Source: Tyzzerella sp. (lineage in GTDB: Bacteria > Bacillota > Clostridia > Lachnospirales > Anaerotignaceae). Taken from it: a DNA stretch of 47,748 nt. Made by a program: the position numbers and the translations under genes. The stretch is from the NCBI GenBank assembly GCA_019415525.1, contig DXZA01000072.1:1-47748 (forward strand), given 5' to 3'. Within the stretch, counting starts at the first letter, position 1. Each line of letters opens with the position of its first letter. Under the pieces are notes generated by a model that was given only the letters and a program-made list of their open reading frames with translations, searched no databases and was not told where the DNA came from. Positions 37,805 through 47,399 of the stretch are shown piece by piece.

Positions 37805-40800
37805 TTATGGTGTTAACTTCTCAGGATTGTTTCTTAAATCTAATAATGTCTCCACAAAGTCTGGTGGATAACCCATATTTAATAACCTACTTGTTTTTTC
37901 AGCTTTAGTACCTTCTTTTATGGCATTATAAATATCAACAAATGCCTCTGCATCGTGGTCTAAGAATTGCCAAGCATAATTATCATATAACTTTTGAGCA
38001 CTTTGAGGTAACTGTGTAATTACAAAATTCTCATATGATGAATGGTCAACAACAGTTTCAGTATCAGGAATAAAACTACCTCTAGTGACAAAGTTTTTAC
38101 TAAGCCAGTTTTTAACTTCGGGTGATACATTTAGATTATAGATAAGTTCATCTTGCAACTGCACTTTAGATTTACCTGTACGCTTATCACCCTCAGTAAT
38201 AGCATTAATCATATCTCTATAAAGCATAAGTTCACCTGCTGACATTCCGGTTTCTTTCACACCATTATTTATTTCATTAATCCAACTGCTAACTTCATAC
38301 CTATCATCTAACTCATCACGAGTTATAGCATTAGAGTATTCATAAATATCAGTAATAATATCTCGTTTCTGCTCCGGTGTCATATTATTATAAATATTAC
38401 TTTCCATAATATCTTTAATGGAATTATAAGCGGTCTGACCTTTTAGCTTAGTTGCTCTTGTATATTCTTTAGCTGTATAATTTTTTCTAACATCGTTTAT
38501 TTCAGAATATTTCTGTGGTTTAGAAGGTAAAACGTCGGTTTCACCTGTGGTATTGTACAAACTCTTCAATTCAGTATTAACACTATCGGTATTACGTTTT
38601 GATAAATACCCAGGACTTATAAAATTCTCAAATGCACGCACAAGAATATTATCCTCTTTATCCTCATTGCCCCAAACATCAAGATATGGTTCCAAACCTT
38701 GATTAGCGATAGGAATTTTGGATTGTTGCTGCTGTAAAAATCTTTGAAATTCAGGAGGAACTGAAGAATTTGGATTAGGATAATATGTTCTACTTGTATC
38801 ATCAATAGTTCTTGAAACCTGTCCGAATAATGTAGGTACAGCTTGACCTAAATAATTTGTAGCTAAAGTAGAAAGTTTATCCCATATTATATTTTGCTCA
38901 TCAGAATAGCTGTTATTTGCAATTAAATCCCTAAATCCTGATATAACAGAAAGATTAAACATAGGCTCCGATATTTTAGTATAAGCGTCAACAAATCTAT
39001 CAAAGCTAAAATCGGCATTATCTTCTTTCATACTGCTATAAAGTTCAACCCCTACAAAAAGTGGTAATGCTACTGGAGCAGACCAGTCGATAGTATAAGA
39101 ATAATCACCTATATTTAAAGAATAATTCTGATAACCCTCTGAATTTTCAAGGTCACGAAGTTTCTTTTCTTCTTCTCCAATACCATTAATAATACCTTTA
39201 CTTGCAAAAAATGCACCTAAAGCAACAATGCCTGTACCTGTAAGACCTGCTGCAATCTCGTCAATAGCCTCAGCTGCTTCCATTTCACCATTTCTAACTT
39301 TAGTAAAAGCATCACCCATACCCTTAATAAGTCCCCCTGGACTATACTCAAATCCTCGTTTCACTATATTAATAGGTGTTTTTTTGAATGGAATTACTGC
39401 CTCCGTTAAAAACTTAGTAACTTTATTTTTACGACTAAATTCATTTATAGCATTAGCCAAAGCACTCTCATCTCTATAAGTAGCCTTCTGTGCCTCTTTC
39501 GTAGCATAATCAATAGCACGATTATAAAGTTCACTATCTGCCTTACTACGAGGAATGTTTGCTATACTTGAATCCATATTGTTAGCCGTCATAAAACTTG
39601 CAAGACTATCAACAAAGGCCTGTTTAAAGAATATTTTGTCCTCATAGTCAAGAGCCTTTGAGTTAATATCTGCTAATTTGTTAAAAGCTTTAAATGGAGC
39701 ATTCGCAACCTTATTAGCATTTTTATTTTTTAAATCAAAAGGTACAGATTTTTTTGCTCTTTCTATTTTATCATTAATACCATATTTCGATTCACCTAAA
39801 AGCACTTTAGAGTCACTATTAAAAAGTTCTTTAGCAAACTCATAATTTGCTTTATATGCATCACTAAAGCGGTTTAAAGTTTTAGTTCTTCTTATACCTT
39901 CTTTACCTGCTTTTTTTAGGGTGTAATCAACTGTACCCTCAATTCCTGCACCTATTGTATTTTTTATTTGTCTTACTGGTGCAAAGACAACATTTCCTAC
40001 TAGGTTTCTTATATGTGTTTTAGGATTTGCAAGCATAGCAAAGTATCTCCAACTATTCCATTGGTCAAGCCAACTGAAAGGTAACTGCTCTGCTACATCT
40101 AAATACATTTGCTCTGCTATTTTTTCTCTTGTAGCTTCATCTGGAGCATTTAAAAACTGTGTAGCAAGTTCTTGATTAAGTGTAACTTCTCTATTACTTC
40201 TTTTTCTGTTTTTATTAGAGTTGTTATAATTATCAATGGTTTTTTGTATATAATAAAGTTGACCTGTCGGTGTTGAACGTTTAAGAAGTCTTTGAGCCTG
40301 CATAGCTTTACCTATACGAGTTCCAACAGCTGCATATTCGGCCAAAAGTTCCATAGTAAGATTAGTATTTTTAGCGTCAGCCGCCTCATTTATAAGTCTT
40401 GTTACTAAAGCAATATCTTTATCAGTTACAGCTTTACCTTCATTTATATTTTCTCTCCAGTGACTTAAAGCTCCATCAAATCCTAATCTGTTTAATGTGT
40501 CCTCCGCATCTTTCATAAGATTAGCATTAGTTTCAGGAGTATAATTAAAAGAACCGCTTAATATCTCCTGTTCAAGACTATTTTCCATATCATTATCAAA
40601 GTAAGGATTTTCAGCAGCAGTTCTTGCGGTTTTACTTACTTTAGTTTTGCCATCAATACTTTTAGGTATTTGAACAATTCTTTCTGTGCTTATAGGTTCT
40701 TCTCCGGCTTCAATAACTCCATATCTTTCACCTAAAGACTGTAAAGAGTTAGGATTATATTCTGCCGAACCTACCGTATTCTGTCCAAAAGGTGTATTTT

Positions 40801-43348
40801 CAGAATTTATACTATTGATATTCTTAGAATTATTATGTACACTTAATATATGGTCTGAGTTTGATTTCTCTGCCCCGGACAATTGGAGTCCGGTTTTGCG
40901 GAGGTCACTTAGACCTTTTTCTGTACTTTCATCTTCAAATAAAAAATCTAATACACTGCCTTCTTCTTCCCCAGTATTTTCAATATTTTCAGAAACCTCA
41001 TTTCGGGCCGAGATTTCATTATTTGTTTCATCTGCATCAACTAAAGCAGTATCAGGTATATTATCTACTGTTGAATAGTCCGTTCCAAATCTACCTTTTT
41101 TCATATCTTCGTTATAACGTTTAAATGCTTTATTCCAAGCCTTATTACTTTCATTTAGCACAGATTTTCTATAACTTTCTAGTGCTGTCATAAGTTCAGA
41201 CCTAGCCGCATTTTTAAGTCTCGTATAACTTCCATCAGGTGATTTTTGCCAAGCCTCTGAAAGTGGTGTTTTTCGTATTACAAGACTATCAGCCACTTCT
41301 TTAATTTTTTCTAACTGTTCAACTTCATTTACAATATCACCGGGGAATAAATCGGGATACATTCCGTGTAATTCTTGGTATGCTGTATCAATAGATGTAG
41401 CATTTGTATCCGTTGTAGTAAGCCCACCTATTTTACCTGTAAGGCTTTTTCTAAAGTCGTTATAGTCTGATATAGAACCTTTAACCTCGGGTGATACATA
41501 AAGCCTTAAACCTCTAAGCCAACTTTTAGCACCTTCATTTCTCTTAATCTCATCTATATTTTTAACAAAACCTTGGTCAAATGCCGTTTGCTCTATAAGT
41601 TTAATATCATCAGTAGAGAAGTTCTCATTTTCTCTGATATTAGATGTAATACGCTTTATAGCGTTTAAAACTTCTTTACTGCTTTGAGTATTTTTCCTAC
41701 TGCTGAATGAGTATATATCCCCAAGTTCCTTAACAAGTTTATTTGCATACTTTTGAATATTATCCGCTGATTGAATATTGTAATATTCTATATATCCATC
41801 AGCATCTTCAATAATCTTACTAAGTCTTTTAATTTCAGGTATATTTTCACCGTTTTCTTTTAGTCTATTAATATAGTTTTTAATCCTTCGATATCTATCA
41901 AGAGTCATTTCTTGATTACTGCTTATCTCACTTTTACCTTGCATAAAGTTTTCTCTAACTGTATTTTCTTCCATATTTGAAATAGTAGAAATAGTATCTG
42001 AAACTTCTTGAAGGGCTGTATTTGGTGTTGTATCAATATTTTGATTTGTATTAACATCACTTTCAAAATTTGATGCATTTATATTATTATTAATTCGGTT
42101 ATTCCTTAACTGATTTAATTTATAACCGCCTGCACCCATTACACCACCACTTAATGCACCGCCAAGACCTGCAATAGCCGGCTGTTTAAAGAATGTATCA
42201 AAATATGCTCTTGTACCTGCGTCAGTATCATTAAGACCATTTTGTATATACTGGTTTTTAGTGAGGGCAAAATTAGACTTATCACCCATAATAGCTTTGT
42301 CTAATATAGCATTAGTAAATTCTGTTAATGTTTCCTCTGTAGCTTCAATTCCACTTTGTTTTAGCATTACTTTTGCCAAACTGCGTGCTGTATCAGGAGG
42401 GGCATTTTTCAATACTCTTAAACTGTCAAGAGGTATCTTTTCCATAATACCTTCAACTATACCACTTGTAGTACCACTTAATAAAGCCTCAGAAGGAGTT
42501 GCACCTCTTTGTGCTGCGTCATATGCTGCTTGACTTCCTGCCGAAAGTCCGGCTAAAGGTAAAGAGCCGGCACCTAAAGGAAGTCTCAATAGTGTTTGTG
42601 CCATTGATGTTCCTGTGTTATAGAGGAATTTACCTACACTTCCCATATCTTTGGTAACACCTTCATTTGTCCAGTTTCTTATTTTATTATTAAGATATGA
42701 GGCTGAATTAGAGTCTAATTCTTCGTCAGTACCTATTTTTTTTGCGGACTCTACAAGACCACCACCAAAGTCTAAGGCTCCGGAACCAATGTTTAATATA
42801 GTACCTGCGATTTTATTTTTATTTGCCCATTCTTTATAAAATTTAGCTGTATCGCTACCTTCACCTAAACTTCTTTCATTCAATTCTCTATCTATTGAAT
42901 TGAGATAGTTTGAGGCTTTATCTTTTTGACCTGATTCATATAAATTTGTAAATGTTTGCTTTTCAATAGGTGTCATTTGTTTATATTTATTATCATAATA
43001 TGTAAAGCCACTTAAATTTTTATCAGTGTCAAACTCTTTATTTTTAAAAGGGTTTAAAGTTACAGCAGAATAAGCCTTATCTGTGAAATAATAATCATCT
43101 GTATTGTCTATATTACCTAAATACCCTATATTAATAGGAGTATCTTTTTTATTTAAGTATATATCTTTATACATATTCTGAAATGTATCAACTTTTTTCT
43201 GCATAGGTACTATGTTAAAAGTATCTTTAGGCATACTCGTCGTAGGTAAAGGCCCCGCTTTTGGCGGAGCTTGATATGAGGGTATGGTTTTCCTTTTTTC
43301 CTCTAATTCATCTAATGCTTTTTTTGTATCTATACTTGTTAATTTCAT
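37805..43348 (-). CDS. 1847-aa giant phage protein (internal virion/ejection-type or polyvalent protein)
   Basis: N-terminal region is Pro/Lys-rich and hydrophilic. Residues ~250-300 form an Ala/Gly/Leu-rich segment (LPLGAGSLPLAGLSAGSQAA), then helical, Asn-rich stretches, and at ~1105 the motif LANPKTHIRNLVGNVV. A hydrophobic Gly-rich segment lies at ~1370-1390 (GLTGTGIVALGAFFASKGII). The C-terminus is helical and charged. I know related very large proteins with an NPKTHIRN block from Firmicute phages but not a proven function. Hydrophobic stretches in a hydrophilic giant suit an ejection or internal virion protein. It follows the 677-aa gene by 18 bases. Confidence 0.72.
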   Translation of the reverse strand: MKLTSIDTKKALDELEEKRKTIPSYQAPPKAGPLPTTSMPKDTFNIVPMQKKVDTFQNMYKDIYLNKKDTPINIGYLGNIDNTDDYYFTDKAYSAVTLNPFKNKEFDTDKNLSGFTYYDNKYKQMTPIEKQTFTNLYESGQKDKASNYLNSIDRELNERSLGEGSDTAKFYKEWANKNKIAGTILNIGSGALDFGGGLVESAKKIGTDEELDSNSASYLNNKIRNWTNEGVTKDMGSVGKFLYNTGTSMAQTLLRLPLGAGSLPLAGLSAGSQAAYDAAQRGATPSEALLSGTTSGIVEGIMEKIPLDSLRVLKNAPPDTARSLAKVMLKQSGIEATEETLTEFTNAILDKAIMGDKSNFALTKNQYIQNGLNDTDAGTRAYFDTFFKQPAIAGLGGALSGGVMGAGGYKLNQLRNNRINNNINASNFESDVNTNQNIDTTPNTALQEVSDTISTISNMEENTVRENFMQGKSEISSNQEMTLDRYRRIKNYINRLKENGENIPEIKRLSKIIEDADGYIEYYNIQSADNIQKYANKLVKELGDIYSFSSRKNTQSSKEVLNAIKRITSNIRENENFSTDDIKLIEQTAFDQGFVKNIDEIKRNEGAKSWLRGLRLYVSPEVKGSISDYNDFRKSLTGKIGGLTTTDTNATSIDTAYQELHGMYPDLFPGDIVNEVEQLEKIKEVADSLVIRKTPLSEAWQKSPDGSYTRLKNAARSELMTALESYRKSVLNESNKAWNKAFKRYNEDMKKGRFGTDYSTVDNIPDTALVDADETNNEISARNEVSENIENTGEEEGSVLDFLFEDESTEKGLSDLRKTGLQLSGAEKSNSDHILSVHNNSKNINSINSENTPFGQNTVGSAEYNPNSLQSLGERYGVIEAGEEPISTERIVQIPKSIDGKTKVSKTARTAAENPYFDNDMENSLEQEILSGSFNYTPETNANLMKDAEDTLNRLGFDGALSHWRENINEGKAVTDKDIALVTRLINEAADAKNTNLTMELLAEYAAVGTRIGKAMQAQRLLKRSTPTGQLYYIQKTIDNYNNSNKNRKRSNREVTLNQELATQFLNAPDEATREKIAEQMYLDVAEQLPFSWLDQWNSWRYFAMLANPKTHIRNLVGNVVFAPVRQIKNTIGAGIEGTVDYTLKKAGKEGIRRTKTLNRFSDAYKANYEFAKELFNSDSKVLLGESKYGINDKIERAKKSVPFDLKNKNANKVANAPFKAFNKLADINSKALDYEDKIFFKQAFVDSLASFMTANNMDSSIANIPRSKADSELYNRAIDYATKEAQKATYRDESALANAINEFSRKNKVTKFLTEAVIPFKKTPINIVKRGFEYSPGGLIKGMGDAFTKVRNGEMEAAEAIDEIAAGLTGTGIVALGAFFASKGIINGIGEEEKKLRDLENSEGYQNYSLNIGDYSYTIDWSAPVALPLFVGVELYSSMKEDNADFSFDRFVDAYTKISEPMFNLSVISGFRDLIANNSYSDEQNIIWDKLSTLATNYLGQAVPTLFGQVSRTIDDTSRTYYPNPNSSVPPEFQRFLQQQQSKIPIANQGLEPYLDVWGNEDKEDNILVRAFENFISPGYLSKRNTDSVNTELKSLYNTTGETDVLPSKPQKYSEINDVRKNYTAKEYTRATKLKGQTAYNSIKDIMESNIYNNMTPEQKRDIITDIYEYSNAITRDELDDRYEVSSWINEINNGVKETGMSAGELMLYRDMINAITEGDKRTGKSKVQLQDELIYNLNVSPEVKNWLSKNFVTRGSFIPDTETVVDHSSYENFVITQLPQSAQKLYDNYAWQFLDHDAEAFVDIYNAIKEGTKAEKTSRLLNMGYPPDFVETLLDLRNNPEKLTP

Positions 43349-43366
43349 TATTTAGACACCACCTTT

Positions 43367-45400
43367 TTATATACTGCCTAAAAATTGATATACAGTTTTA
43401 CCGCTTGAGTTTTTATATGCTTTAACTTTACCCTCTTTAATATAATTTTCTAGCATTTCACCAGTCATTTTTCCAGGATAACCAAATACATAATATTGGT
43501 CAAATCCTAACGGATTTTGGCTTATGGTATCCCTAAGAGTAGTAGTTACATTACCAGAAGTATTACTTGTGTTATTAGCACTACTTACCGTATTTCTATT
43601 TACAACATTTCCGCTTGATGAACTACTGGAAGAACTGCTTGTACTACGTGATGAGCTACTTGAAGGTGAAACACTATAACTAGCTAGCTGCATTTGTGCT
43701 GCTTGATTAGCAAGTTTTTGTCTTTCAGCTTCAAGAGCAAGTTGTAAAAGTGTATTTTTCTGTGTATCCTCAAGATAAGATGTATCAATACCTAAATCCT
43801 TAAGGCTGCTGTAGTCACCTGTAGCTAATGCCCAATTTATAGTATTATTTTTATCTGCTATACTGTTTTCTCTATTCTGCTGACTCATAAGATACGCATT
43901 ATTAGCAAGGTTATATGCCCACTCTCTTTCAGCTTGCTGTTTTTGCCAATCATTATTATACATATTTTGACCAACTTCAAATGCCCATTGATTATACGCA
44001 TTTTGTGCTGCTATCTGATTAAGATAAGCGTCGAAAGCTGCTTGATTAGCCTGTGCTTGCATAGCTGCAATTTCAGCATCTGCTGTGAGTCTTGCATTTA
44101 TTTCACTATTAGCAATACTTGCAAGTTGATTTTGTCTAGATTTCTCATTATCATAAAGATTATTTTCATAATTTGTTGCCAAGCCTAAAAGAGTACTTTC
44201 AGCTGCACCACCAGTAATTCCCTGTGCTGCTAATTGTTGTGGTAAAGCCATTTCATTTTGTCGTGAATTTATATATGCCTCTCTTGCCATATCATCATAA
44301 GCTTGGTTAACATCATCACGTTGCAAGCCTAGTTCATTTAATATTGCAGAAAGCTGAGCCTCTCTTGCTGCGGCTTGTGCGTCTGCCATAGCCTGATATT
44401 CTGCTGAAATATCCTCTCTTGATAAAAAGTTGCCTTGTGGAATAGTATTTTCTGTAGGTTGATATACAGTATCATAAAGTTTACTACCACTTGAGGTATA
44501 CCATACGCCATCTGCTCCTCTATATGCTCCTGGAATAGTATCACCTATCATTTGAGCATTAATAGCCATTTGCTGACGTACTGTAGGGTCATCATAGGCT
44601 GCCCACATCTGAGAAAAGTTTTTCATCTGTTGAATTTTATTGTATATGTCTTGATTATTGGTTACACCATTATAAATACCATATCCGCCAGTATTTTGTG
44701 ATTGAGGTGTATTTACCGAAGGAAAGTTATAATCCCCGATTTTATCATATGGGTGTTCACCAAATCCATATGTAGTATTTGTAGGATTATTAGCATTTTG
44801 TGTAGTACTAGATGCGGCTTCCAATGTATAATTTTTATTATTATTTTCATCATCATTGAAGAAATTTCTCTGTACATAATCTATAAGCTGAGAATTTAAA
44901 GGCTTAGCACCTACTCCACTATAAAGATAACCTGGAGTATTTTTTAAATCATCATCTCCTGTTATATAAGCATTGAACTGCTCCCTTTTAATAACTTTAC
45001 CTGTTGGGTCTGTAAGAGTATACACACCTGTACCAGGTGTATTTTTACTACTATCGCCACCCCTATAACTTACAGATATACGATTTCCATTTCCATCAGA
45101 ATATGGACTTAAACCTTCTTTTATATCACTTGTAGATGTATATGGTATTCTAGTAACACCCTTGCTGTCAGTATACGAGCCGTTAGGATTAAGTTTATAA
45201 GTATTACCATCTCGGTCTGTGTAATATCCGTTCTGTGTTCTATTTCCTGAACTACTTGAAGAACTAGAAGTATATTTAACATCAACCGGTTTACTTACAA
45301 CTGCATTTTGTGTAGTATTTGTTGCTGCCTCTAAAGTATAATTATTATTAGAACTTGATGCATTATTACTATAAGTAGGCTTTACTTTATAAGATGCCAT
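43367..45400 (-). CDS. 677-aa low-complexity phage protein, Gln/Asn/Ala coiled
   Basis: Ser/Asn/Tyr/Gly-rich N-terminus with a duplicated NYTLEAAtnTTQNA-like segment (near residues 20-33 and again at ~190-205). A long Ala/Gln helix-rich part follows, with MAREAYINSRQNEMALPQQL and EINARLTADAEIAAMQAQAN. A Ser-rich stretch precedes the final domain near FDQYYVFGYPGKMTGEMLEN. This is the composition of scaffold or internal virion proteins. The preferred start is the ATG at 45400 (11 bases after GGGG), not the GTG at 45412. Probably works with the 1847-aa protein. Confidence 0.68.
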   Translation of the reverse strand: MASYKVKPTYSNNASSSNNNYTLEAATNTTQNAVVSKPVDVKYTSSSSSSSGNRTQNGYYTDRDGNTYKLNPNGSYTDSKGVTRIPYTSTSDIKEGLSPYSDGNGNRISVSYRGGDSSKNTPGTGVYTLTDPTGKVIKREQFNAYITGDDDLKNTPGYLYSGVGAKPLNSQLIDYVQRNFFNDDENNNKNYTLEAASSTTQNANNPTNTTYGFGEHPYDKIGDYNFPSVNTPQSQNTGGYGIYNGVTNNQDIYNKIQQMKNFSQMWAAYDDPTVRQQMAINAQMIGDTIPGAYRGADGVWYTSSGSKLYDTVYQPTENTIPQGNFLSREDISAEYQAMADAQAAAREAQLSAILNELGLQRDDVNQAYDDMAREAYINSRQNEMALPQQLAAQGITGGAAESTLLGLATNYENNLYDNEKSRQNQLASIANSEINARLTADAEIAAMQAQANQAAFDAYLNQIAAQNAYNQWAFEVGQNMYNNDWQKQQAEREWAYNLANNAYLMSQQNRENSIADKNNTINWALATGDYSSLKDLGIDTSYLEDTQKNTLLQLALEAERQKLANQAAQMQLASYSVSPSSSSSRSTSSSSSSSSSGNVVNRNTVSSANNTSNTSGNVTTTLRDTISQNPLGFDQYYVFGYPGKMTGEMLENYIKEGKVKAYKNSSGKTVYQFLGSI

Positions 45401-45421
45401 AAATTTTTTCACCCCTTTCTA

Positions 45422-45446
45422 TAAAAAGGCGAGTATTCCACTCGCC
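45422..45446 (-). terminator. Terminator after the amidase gene
   Basis: GGCGAGT (45428-45434) and ACTCGCC (45440-45446) form a seven-base-pair GC-rich stem with five-base loop and a following U5 run on the leftward strand. Confidence 0.9.
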
Positions 45447-45451
45447 TAAAG

Positions 45452-46162
45452 TCATTTCATCTGTTCTGCAAGTCTGATTATTAAACTATCTGAAAATCTA
45501 TAATAGCTTAAATAATTCATAGTATTTTCATCAAAACCGCATTTCTCTTTTATAATATTTTTTGCCTCTTCAACTGTCATATCATTAACCCCCTTATATG
45601 TTATCCCAAAATATCTGCAAACACCTTTAGTTATAGCATTAGCTACTGTTTTTCTATAGCTATCACTTCTTAGAAGTTCGGCTTCAACTTTATTTGTCAT
45701 AAATCCACACTCAAGAAGTATGGCAGGCATAGCAGAATTAATAAGTACATAAAATCCGTCCTCTTTAATACCTCTATTTCTAAGTCCTGTATCACTAATA
45801 CAAGCACCATGAACACACTGGGCAAGATATATAGTATTTTTATCATCTATATCATAAACATAAGTTTCGAAACCGTTAGCCTCATTCCAATTACTTCCGT
45901 ATGCATTAGCGTGGATACTTATGTATATACTTGCACCTGCATCATTCGCTCTTTTAATGCGAGTTGATAAAGGTGTATCTGTCTTTTCAGGTGCAACATA
46001 CATAACACCTAAACCTTGTAATGTAAGATACTCTTTAAGATAAAACATAACTGCTTCATTAAATTCATTTTCTTTCATATATGTACCGTCAGAAAACTGT
46101 GGTGTTCTTTTACCTAAAGTATCTATACCATGTCCATCGTCAAGAGCCACAACTTTATTCAT
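45452..46162 (-). CDS. N-acetylmuramoyl-L-alanine amidase (endolysin)
   Basis: 236 residues. Amidase_3 domain at ~1-190. Zinc ligands are His11 (DDGHG), Glu31 (ENEFN) and His84 (SIHAN), and the catalytic Glu151 lies in LLECGFMTN. The C-terminal ~45 residues (NDMTVEEAKNIIKEKCGFDE, YYRFSDSLIIRLAEQMK) may be a short cell-wall-binding or helical tail. It cleaves the stem-peptide amide bond and acts after the holin opens the membrane. No signal peptide, so release depends on the holin. Confidence 0.94.
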   Translation of the reverse strand: MNKVVALDDGHGIDTLGKRTPQFSDGTYMKENEFNEAVMFYLKEYLTLQGLGVMYVAPEKTDTPLSTRIKRANDAGASIYISIHANAYGSNWNEANGFETYVYDIDDKNTIYLAQCVHGACISDTGLRNRGIKEDGFYVLINSAMPAILLECGFMTNKVEAELLRSDSYRKTVANAITKGVCRYFGITYKGVNDMTVEEAKNIIKEKCGFDENTMNYLSYYRFSDSLIIRLAEQMK

Positions 46163-46174
46163 ATAATCACCTTC

Positions 46175-46441
46175 TTACTCAGGTCTTACAATAAAATTTT
46201 CCCACTTTTTATAAGCATCTACATACATCTCTTTTTTGTCTCCATTGTATGTGCATTCATAATACATACCATCTGGAATTGTTGTTGAGAGAGTAGCTTT
46301 ATTATTCTGCAAAGTCTTACAACACCAAACTACAAAAACATCATCTTCTGTAATTTTAGTATTATCTGTTGTGTCTAATATATTATTCACATATCCAACA
46401 ACAGTTTTTCTACATAAATCTAAAAAGTTTTTTTCATTCAT
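46175..46441 (-). CDS. Small hypothetical protein in the lysis module
   Basis: 88 residues: a helical N-terminus (NEKNFLDLCRKTVVGYVNNI) and a strand-rich C-terminal half (DDVFVVWCCKTLQNNKATLS). No family recognised. It lies between holin and amidase, so a lysis-accessory role is possible. Confidence 0.6.
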   Translation of the reverse strand: MNEKNFLDLCRKTVVGYVNNILDTTDNTKITEDDVFVVWCCKTLQNNKATLSTTIPDGMYYECTYNGDKKEMYVDAYKKWENFIVRPE

Positions 46442-46521
46442 ATATAATCAATCCTTTACCATATTTATAATAAAAGCTCTTTTAACCCAAAGAACAAGGA
46501 AGATAAAAAGACCATCTCCTT

Positions 46522-46941
46522 TCAGGCTTCTGTTTTATCATTTAACACATCAATAGCTTTTTTAATTACTTCCGGAATAGGAATTCCCATAAGTCCAGCA
46601 TTTTCAATTATTGATATTACTTCATTTGCTATAAATGCAATAATAACAGCATCTTTTATATAACTTGTCCCTATTGCTAAATCAAGTCTGTAAGCCACTA
46701 ATACAATAAGTAATATTACACCTTTACGACATAACCCTTTAAAACCTGCTCTGCTTTCAAGTGTTCCACTTTCTGTTTTAGTACTTGTATGAAAGACACC
46801 TGCAACAATAAGACCTGTGATATAGTCCATAGCCATAAATAATATAAGAGTTGTTAGAGCTGTAGACCAACCACCAAAAAGTGTTGTAAAAAATCCACCA
46901 ATAGCACCTGTTACAGTAATTAATATTGCTTTATACTCCAT
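46522..46941 (-). CDS. Holin (TcdE/Cph1-type)
   Basis: 139 residues with three hydrophobic segments (~7-35, ~71-95 and ~95-125). The MDYITGLIVAGVF motif after the first is the hallmark of the holin_4-type family shared with TcdE. A charged LNDKTEA C-terminus follows. It would form the pore that lets the downstream amidase reach the wall. Confidence 0.92.
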   Translation of the reverse strand: MEYKAILITVTGAIGGFFTTLFGGWSTALTTLILFMAMDYITGLIVAGVFHTSTKTESGTLESRAGFKGLCRKGVILLIVLVAYRLDLAIGTSYIKDAVIIAFIANEVISIIENAGLMGIPIPEVIKKAIDVLNDKTEA

Positions 46942-46961
46942 ATTTACACCACCTTTGCAAT

Positions 46962-46983
46962 AAAAAGGGGCATTTCGCCCCTT
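46962..46983 (-). terminator. Terminator before the holin gene
   Basis: AGGGGC (46966-46971) pairs with GCCCCT (46977-46982), closing a five-base loop, with U5 on the leftward transcript. It ends the 46994 gene and separates it from the holin. Confidence 0.85.
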
Positions 46984-46993
46984 TATTTATAAT

Positions 46994-47344
46994 TTACCCC
47001 TTTAAAATCATTCTGTAAGCTTCAGCAATTTTAGCTAAAACAGGTGTATTACAAGGAATTGTTTTATATCCTCTGCTATCTTTTGTATCACCATACTGAA
47101 CTAAAAGACCTTCATCAGATACACCGTGAACCACAACACTTTCACCATTATTTTGTGGGTATCCGTTTTTACAAGGTATTTCATTTTCTAAAACTTCAAT
47201 AACAGGGTAATCTCCAACTACTTCAAAGGCAAATTTTGCTCCGTCTAACATATGAAATACTCCGTCAGATGTTATGTATCCATAATTATATTTGTTATCA
47301 ACTGATGTATAGTTTTTTCCTTCTTCTTTATAAATAATTCTCAT
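46994..47344 (-). CDS. Hypothetical phage protein
   Basis: 116 residues, largely beta in appearance (NYGYITSDGVFHMLDGAKFA, FEVVGDYPVIEVLENEIP). Possibly a tail or structural accessory by location between a tail-like gene and the holin. No family recognised. Confidence 0.6.
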   Translation of the reverse strand: MRIIYKEEGKNYTSVDNKYNYGYITSDGVFHMLDGAKFAFEVVGDYPVIEVLENEIPCKNGYPQNNGESVVVHGVSDEGLLVQYGDTKDSRGYKTIPCNTPVLAKIAEAYRMILKG

Positions 47345-47399
47345 AAATAATCTCTCCTTTTAATTTGATAACTATAGTAAATCCTATATAAATAAATTT

